From: Inonotus obliquus
Taxonomy: Eukaryota; Basidiomycota; Agaricomycetes; Hymenochaetales; Hymenochaetaceae
Assembly (NCBI GenBank): GCA_032164295.1
Contig: JAJHTX010000004.1
Span: 2,976,001-3,040,000 of the forward strand
Direction: 5' to 3'
DNA: 64,000 nt
The notes below the pieces were generated by a model. That model was not told the origin of the DNA, ran no database searches, and saw only the letters and a list, made by a program, of their open reading frames with translations. The translations under genes were made by a program, and so were the position numbers. Shown here piece by piece: positions 59,622 to 64,000 of the stretch. Position 1 is the stretch's first letter. Each line of letters opens with the position of its first letter.

Positions 59622-61544
59622 CTATTCACCACCAACTCCATCATCAAACCCAAACCCAAGCCCCATACTCCTACTCTTCCTCTCAACATCAAACGGATCC
59701 CTTGCATCGGTCGCACCCCTAAAAACACCTTCCCTCGGAACAACAGTTTTTAATATTGGATCCCATACCGCTGAACTATGAAAGAACCTTCTTGGAGCTA
59801 TGCGAGCCTGGGTCTTCGTTCTCATTTTTATTCTTGTGTTCGGGTTTGAATGAGAGTATGAGTCTGAGTACGAGGTCTGGTCGTGCTCATAGTCAAACGT
59901 ATAATCGGGCTTCGGATTGTGATTGTGGCTGGACGAAAGGATGCTCATCCTCTTAGTGTATTGATGTGGATATAAATGTCGATGTTGTAGACGACCTCTC
60001 CGATCTGAAGCATCAGACTCGTTTTCATCGTATATCGACCCTGGTTCTTCATCATCTGAACTTGACGATGAGTCCGAACGTGTCATACCGAATACCCTTC
60101 GATATTGTTCTGTATTTCATATGATAATATGATAGTAGTATCACGGTGAGCGAATCAATCAATTGATAAGAACCAACAGAACTGAAAAGTCAAGAAACTC
60201 ACCTCCAAGCTTAATATCAAGCTCTTCACTCTCCCTTCTCTCCTCGACAGCCATCTCCGGTAGGCCAAGATGTTCTCCGAGACTCTCACCGGGCACCTCA
60301 TGCATTTGAACAGACGGCGCAAACGGCAACCCAGACATCTGTTTGAATATTTTCTCCTTTATGCTATCAAGATGCCCATCCTTCGGATTCATATCTGACA
60401 TGTTATTCGCTAGCACTTCCAATTGATATCTTGGACCGAACCATTCGAAGTATGCGTTCCAGGGTAAGTTTCTGTCGATTGAATCCTCGATATTGAGTGC
60501 GCAGGCTGTCTCGTACGCCCATGTTCGACATACGTTCTTGATAGTATAACCACCGCCACCCAGGAGGATGAGAGGTAACCCAGACTTTCGAAGATATTGA
60601 GTACAACTCGCATGTCCCTCCATCGTGAGATTGAAGCAACCCAGCTTATCTCCTGCAAGCGAATCCGCGCCACATTGGAGAACGACAGCAGAGGGCTGGT
60701 ACCAGTCCAGAATCCGCTGGATGACAGGCTCGAATACGCTCTTGAAAGCTTCATCTGTGAGACCATCTCGCAACGGCACATTGACCGCGTATCCGAGGCC
60801 TTTCCCTCGTCCATGATCCTCTACATGACCCGTCCCGGGAAAGTACTCTCCGAACTTGTGGAATGAACATGTGAGGACGCGATCAGTGGTGTAGAACGCC
60901 TCTTCAACACCGTCTCCGTGGTGACAGTCAATATCGATGTACAAGACGCGAGGAAACGTGCGTAGGAGTTCGAGAATTCCAAGAACGATATCGTTGACAT
61001 AGCAGAAACCGGAGGCTTCGCGCTTCTTTGCATGATGCAGGCCTCCGGCCCAGTTAATCGCTATATCGACCGCCCCAGACGTGATACGTCTTGCACCGTC
61101 GATAGATCCACCGGCCGAGATGGAGCAGAACTCGAAAACACCGTCGAAAGGTGGGTTATCATCACCGACGAGGACTGTGCATTATAAGTACCGAACAATG
61201 CACAACATGACGAGGACTGACTTACATTGCGTCCCATGGTAAGTCAACTCTTCCGCTGTCTCTGGTGTCACTCTACTCAAAAAATGGATGTATTCATCCG
61301 TGTGAAAGCGCGTCATCGTGAGAGGCGACGCGCGCCGGGGTCGCAAGACTTGCATCCTGTCCAGCATTCCGTACGATGCGACCAGGTCATGCGTCATGCG
61401 AATCCGCTGAGGTTTCATGGCATGTCCATAGCCGTACGAGAACATACCAACATCGTCTGCGCAGCTCGTCTGTTAGAGAGTGCATATAACCTAGAAGATT
61501 CTACGCTTACTGTCATAGTAATAAGCCACCCGTCTGTTCGACAT
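59622..61544 (-). CDS. RPD3: Class I histone deacetylase, RPD3 type
   Basis: Zinc-dependent lysine deacetylase, catalytic subunit of Sin3-type corepressors. Four exons (61544-61511, 61456-61226, 61174-60203, 60109-59622) give 574 residues. [20 protein letters not shown] arises across the first splice, followed by [45 protein letters not shown] (His pair about 135-136), [20 protein letters not shown] (zinc ligands D169 and H173 by family), [20 protein letters not shown] and [18 protein letters not shown]. All active-site residues are present. The C-terminal 170 or so residues form a Ser/Asp/Tyr/His-rich extension specific to the fungal protein. GGGGYT and FNLTMEGHA are class I rather than class II features. 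Confidence 0.94.
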
Positions 61545-62047
61545 GGTTGTATGCGGGATTGCGGTGGAACTGATAGTTATTCCGTGATGACAAGCTATAG
61601 CGTGGATACTCTACCAGTCTTCCGGCCAGATTTCATGAGTCCCGCGGGCCACACGAGCGTTCCAAGGGCCGTATAAAACGGAAATAAGAGCTGAAGTTTA
61701 GAAACCGGTGAGGGCTATTCATAAAGGCTCTTCAGAATGGTCAACAGAAGCGATCGACGCTGGAAAAGAGCTTTCGCACGGTCACGTATCGATCTTATTC
61801 CGAAGAAGATCTTGTTCCGAAGTGAGGAGTCTGACAATTCTGGTGTATTGATTACCACTCAAGCGAGTATATTGTTTATTGTCAATGGGCCGAGAATATG
61901 TTACAAAGGGTATACATTCCCAGCAAACCGCGCATAACAAATAGAAGCCAAATTCAGTCAAAGTACTTGTCCGAAGATTAAATCGATTGACATTTCCGGC
62001 ACTTTATATAGTGTCCATTATTTCCAGACAATCCTTCACGGACGAGC
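61545..62047. other. Promoter region of the deacetylase gene
   Basis: About 500 bases upstream of the deacetylase and downstream of the next minus-strand gene. Nothing else recognised; the plus-strand frames here are shadows. Confidence 0.4.
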
Positions 62048-62797
62048 TTAGAGCCCAAGAGAACTTAGTGTCAGTCCGAGAGCAAGACGGTTGAGCAAAC
62101 CGGCCAGGCCCGTGAGTCTGATTGAAACAAAGTACGTCAGTGGATAAGAGGAAGTTAAGATGGATAGTAGACGTACAGGTTGGCGACGAGGCGGAGAACA
62201 CCGGCAAGAAGAATCTCGAGACCCAGAAGGACTTGCGCAAGTGAAGTGTCGATGCCACTAAAGAGGAATCCAATGTTGGGGATGCTTGCTCCAGCTTGAA
62301 GAACGACGTTGAGCGTGGTGGCGATGTCCTGTCATGAAGATGAATTCAGCGTCCTTGCTTTAATGGTATGCATCAAGGATCACATACGTCAACGATACCA
62401 GCGACGAGGTTTGCAATATCGTCTTCGCTCTGACGCTTGGTCAATGCAAGAGTAACTGGGTCCAGGCCCGATAGAGAGCCCGCGGCTGTGTCAAGAGCTG
62501 CGACCAGGTCGTCGAAGAGCGGGGTCAGGGTCTCTTCCGTAGCATTTCCACTTGTCGCGACATCCTCTGCATTAATACACAGTTCAGCATGATCGGCAGT
62601 ATAACGGCCTGACAGAAATACTCACGGATCTGAGGAAGGATGGAGTCTGTCGAAGCCTTGAGCGTCGTGAAGACCTCTTCGATATCACCAATGTCGCGCT
62701 TGGCTAGCTCGACGTTGGTGACCGTTGGGCTGGCAAGCGCCAATGTTCCGAACGTTAATGAAGCAGCGAAGAAGGACACGACGCGAGTGAACAACAT
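62048..62797 (-). CDS. SC15-like small secreted hydrophobic protein
   Basis: Exons 62797-62626, 62566-62388, 62328-62177 and 62117-62048 give 190 residues. There is a clear signal peptide (MLFTRVVSFFAASLTFGTLA then LAS), and two Lys-Arg sites (LAKR at 31-34; LTKRQSEDD) that Kex2-type proteases could cut. An amphipathic middle (FTTLKASTDSILPQI, LFDDLVAALDTAAGSL) is followed by a strongly hydrophobic C-terminal half (NVVLQAGASIPNIGFLF, LLGLEILLAGVLRLVANL, LLNRLALGLTL). Length, layout and style recall Schizophyllum SC15, an extracellular matrix protein that aids aerial growth and attachment. The likeness is from memory of the family and not verified. There are too few cysteines for a hydrophobin. 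Confidence 0.65.
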
Positions 62798-64000
62798 GGT
62801 GTTTGTTTGTGCTTGAAAGATGAAAGCGGTTGAAGAACGAGGGTGAGAGGAGGGGCGTTGGAAGGCTATGGTCTGCGGTTCCTGCTTGCCTCTCTCTGCT
62901 CAAGAAAGCCGTCTTTTATGCCCACTCTGCAACGGTGAAACGTAAGCTCGTAACATAAGACGCCCAAGAGAATGACAGAAGTATGTCGTCAGATGAGCAC
63001 AGAAAAACGGTGAACCAAGAAATGACTTCATGTCCTGTGATGGAGAATTTATGTTCGAGGTGCAAGCCTACCGTTGGTCAAGATTGAATACTTCGATGAA
63101 AATTTCCTTAGGAAAAGAAAACGTATAAAGATTTTGCATCGTGAAAGAAGGCCGGAAATCTGCGGTTGGACAAAGATAGATGAATGCAGGGCCACACTCA
63201 TCTAAGAAGCGGAGCAGTTTAGGAGTAAAGAACGCGCAATCACCCTGCGTGGAGCCACCCCATAGAACTAGAACTAAGTATGAATCTTGACTGGTAAATC
63301 CTCAGCGATCATGATCAGTAGCTAAAAGTCCGGAATTGGAAAGACACAAAGAAGTGGCAGGATGAACACAGCGTTGAGAGAAGTCACCCAGCGATGCGCA
63401 GCAGGCGTCGTGGACTCCCGACTAGAAGCCGAGAAGAAATCCTTTGGGTGGGCTTGCCTCGATGTGGGGTGCTTGAACAAACCCTTTCAGTAGTGAGGTT
63501 CTGCCCAGAATATGGAAGCACCACAAATTAATACCGCTAAGGATGAGTGGGGCTCGAGATGTTCTGATGAAGGAAACATATGTATCTCAAGAAGATGCCC
63601 CAGATTGTTCCAGGTGAGTATCACTACTAGAGCAGAGCGAAAGGAAGACATGTTAGGTAAGTATCTTATCCTCAGAACTAAAAAAGTTTCATTCAGTTTC
63701 AGTTGAAAGGAAAAGATGGGCTTACAACTCGAGTTTTGAGGTTGCGATTCCCACCTATCTGATCGGCCGCGGTTGACGATGAGCTCAATAGCATCCGTTT
63801 ACTCTGTCGCCATAATTGCGCCCCGCACGCAGTGGCACGTTTTGGGGCCCACAAGAATAAGATCTCAAAACTTCCGGTGCTGTGTAGTAACAAAACAAAA
63901 ACAACATGAGCAAGTTGAGAAACCGGGAAATTCCGAGTTCGGTACCGAAATTGTATCACGTGTAGGCAATGCTAGCGTAAGACTCGAGATCTAGACTTCA
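62798..64000. other. Right-end stretch, no supported gene
   Basis: The promoter of the secreted-protein gene, then about 1 kb without a convincing frame. Short frames at 63512-63994 overlap on opposite strands and have no domain content. Part of a gene that begins outside the window could lie here. Confidence 0.35.

Noticed and set aside
63512..63994. Short plus- and minus-strand frames at the right end
   Set aside because: Overlapping on opposite strands, no domain, no convincing splice partners inside the window.
1..64000. CRISPR arrays, tRNA or rRNA genes
   Set aside because: No regularly spaced direct repeats of CRISPR type, no cloverleaf with paired A/B boxes and no rRNA core sequence were recognised. 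A covariance-model search (tRNAscan-SE, Infernal) would be decisive and was not possible here.

Overview
The window is nuclear DNA from a filamentous basidiomycete, most likely an Agaricomycete. Genes are split by many 50-60 base GT..AG introns. Several products are basidiomycete types: a DUF6533 membrane protein, an SC15-like secreted protein, a myosin-motor class V chitin synthase and Chs5. The order within Agaricomycetes cannot be fixed from the sequence. Exon joins were worked out by hand. For nearly all genes the joined exons sum to a multiple of three without internal stops.

Layout. 0-22 kb is gene-rich: an F-box protein, an unrecognised basic protein, mitochondrial ribosomal uL13 divergent from Mediator kinase CDK8, a DUF6533 receptor-like membrane protein, ribosomal eS12 divergent from Chs5 (exomer), a TMEM135/PMP52-like peroxisomal protein followed by a broken tandem copy of itself, and a large disordered coiled-coil protein. 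22.2-39 kb is a nest of mobile DNA: two abutting MITEs; the 3' ends of two decayed Ty3/Gypsy chromoviruses; three LTR-like families that each carry a roughly 235-260 codon ORF with a C-x2-C motif; two tandem 'GGTACCG'-rich elements, one with ~207 bp terminal inverted repeats; and a palindromic composite LTR into which another LTR has inserted. 39.9-64 kb is gene-rich again: a predicted pseudokinase, two neighbouring single-TM proteins with long serine/acidic tails, a 1994-residue class V chitin synthase, a uric acid/xanthine permease, an RPD3-type histone deacetylase and an SC15-like secreted protein.

Functional links. Chs5 (chitin synthase export at the trans-Golgi) and a class V chitin synthase lie 33 kb apart. 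CDK8 and the RPD3-type deacetylase are both general transcriptional regulators. The most unusual material is the mobile-element nest, above all the ORF family inside LTR-like elements. Target-site duplications (ACCCG, CCATG, GGAAT) and nested insertions allow its history to be ordered.
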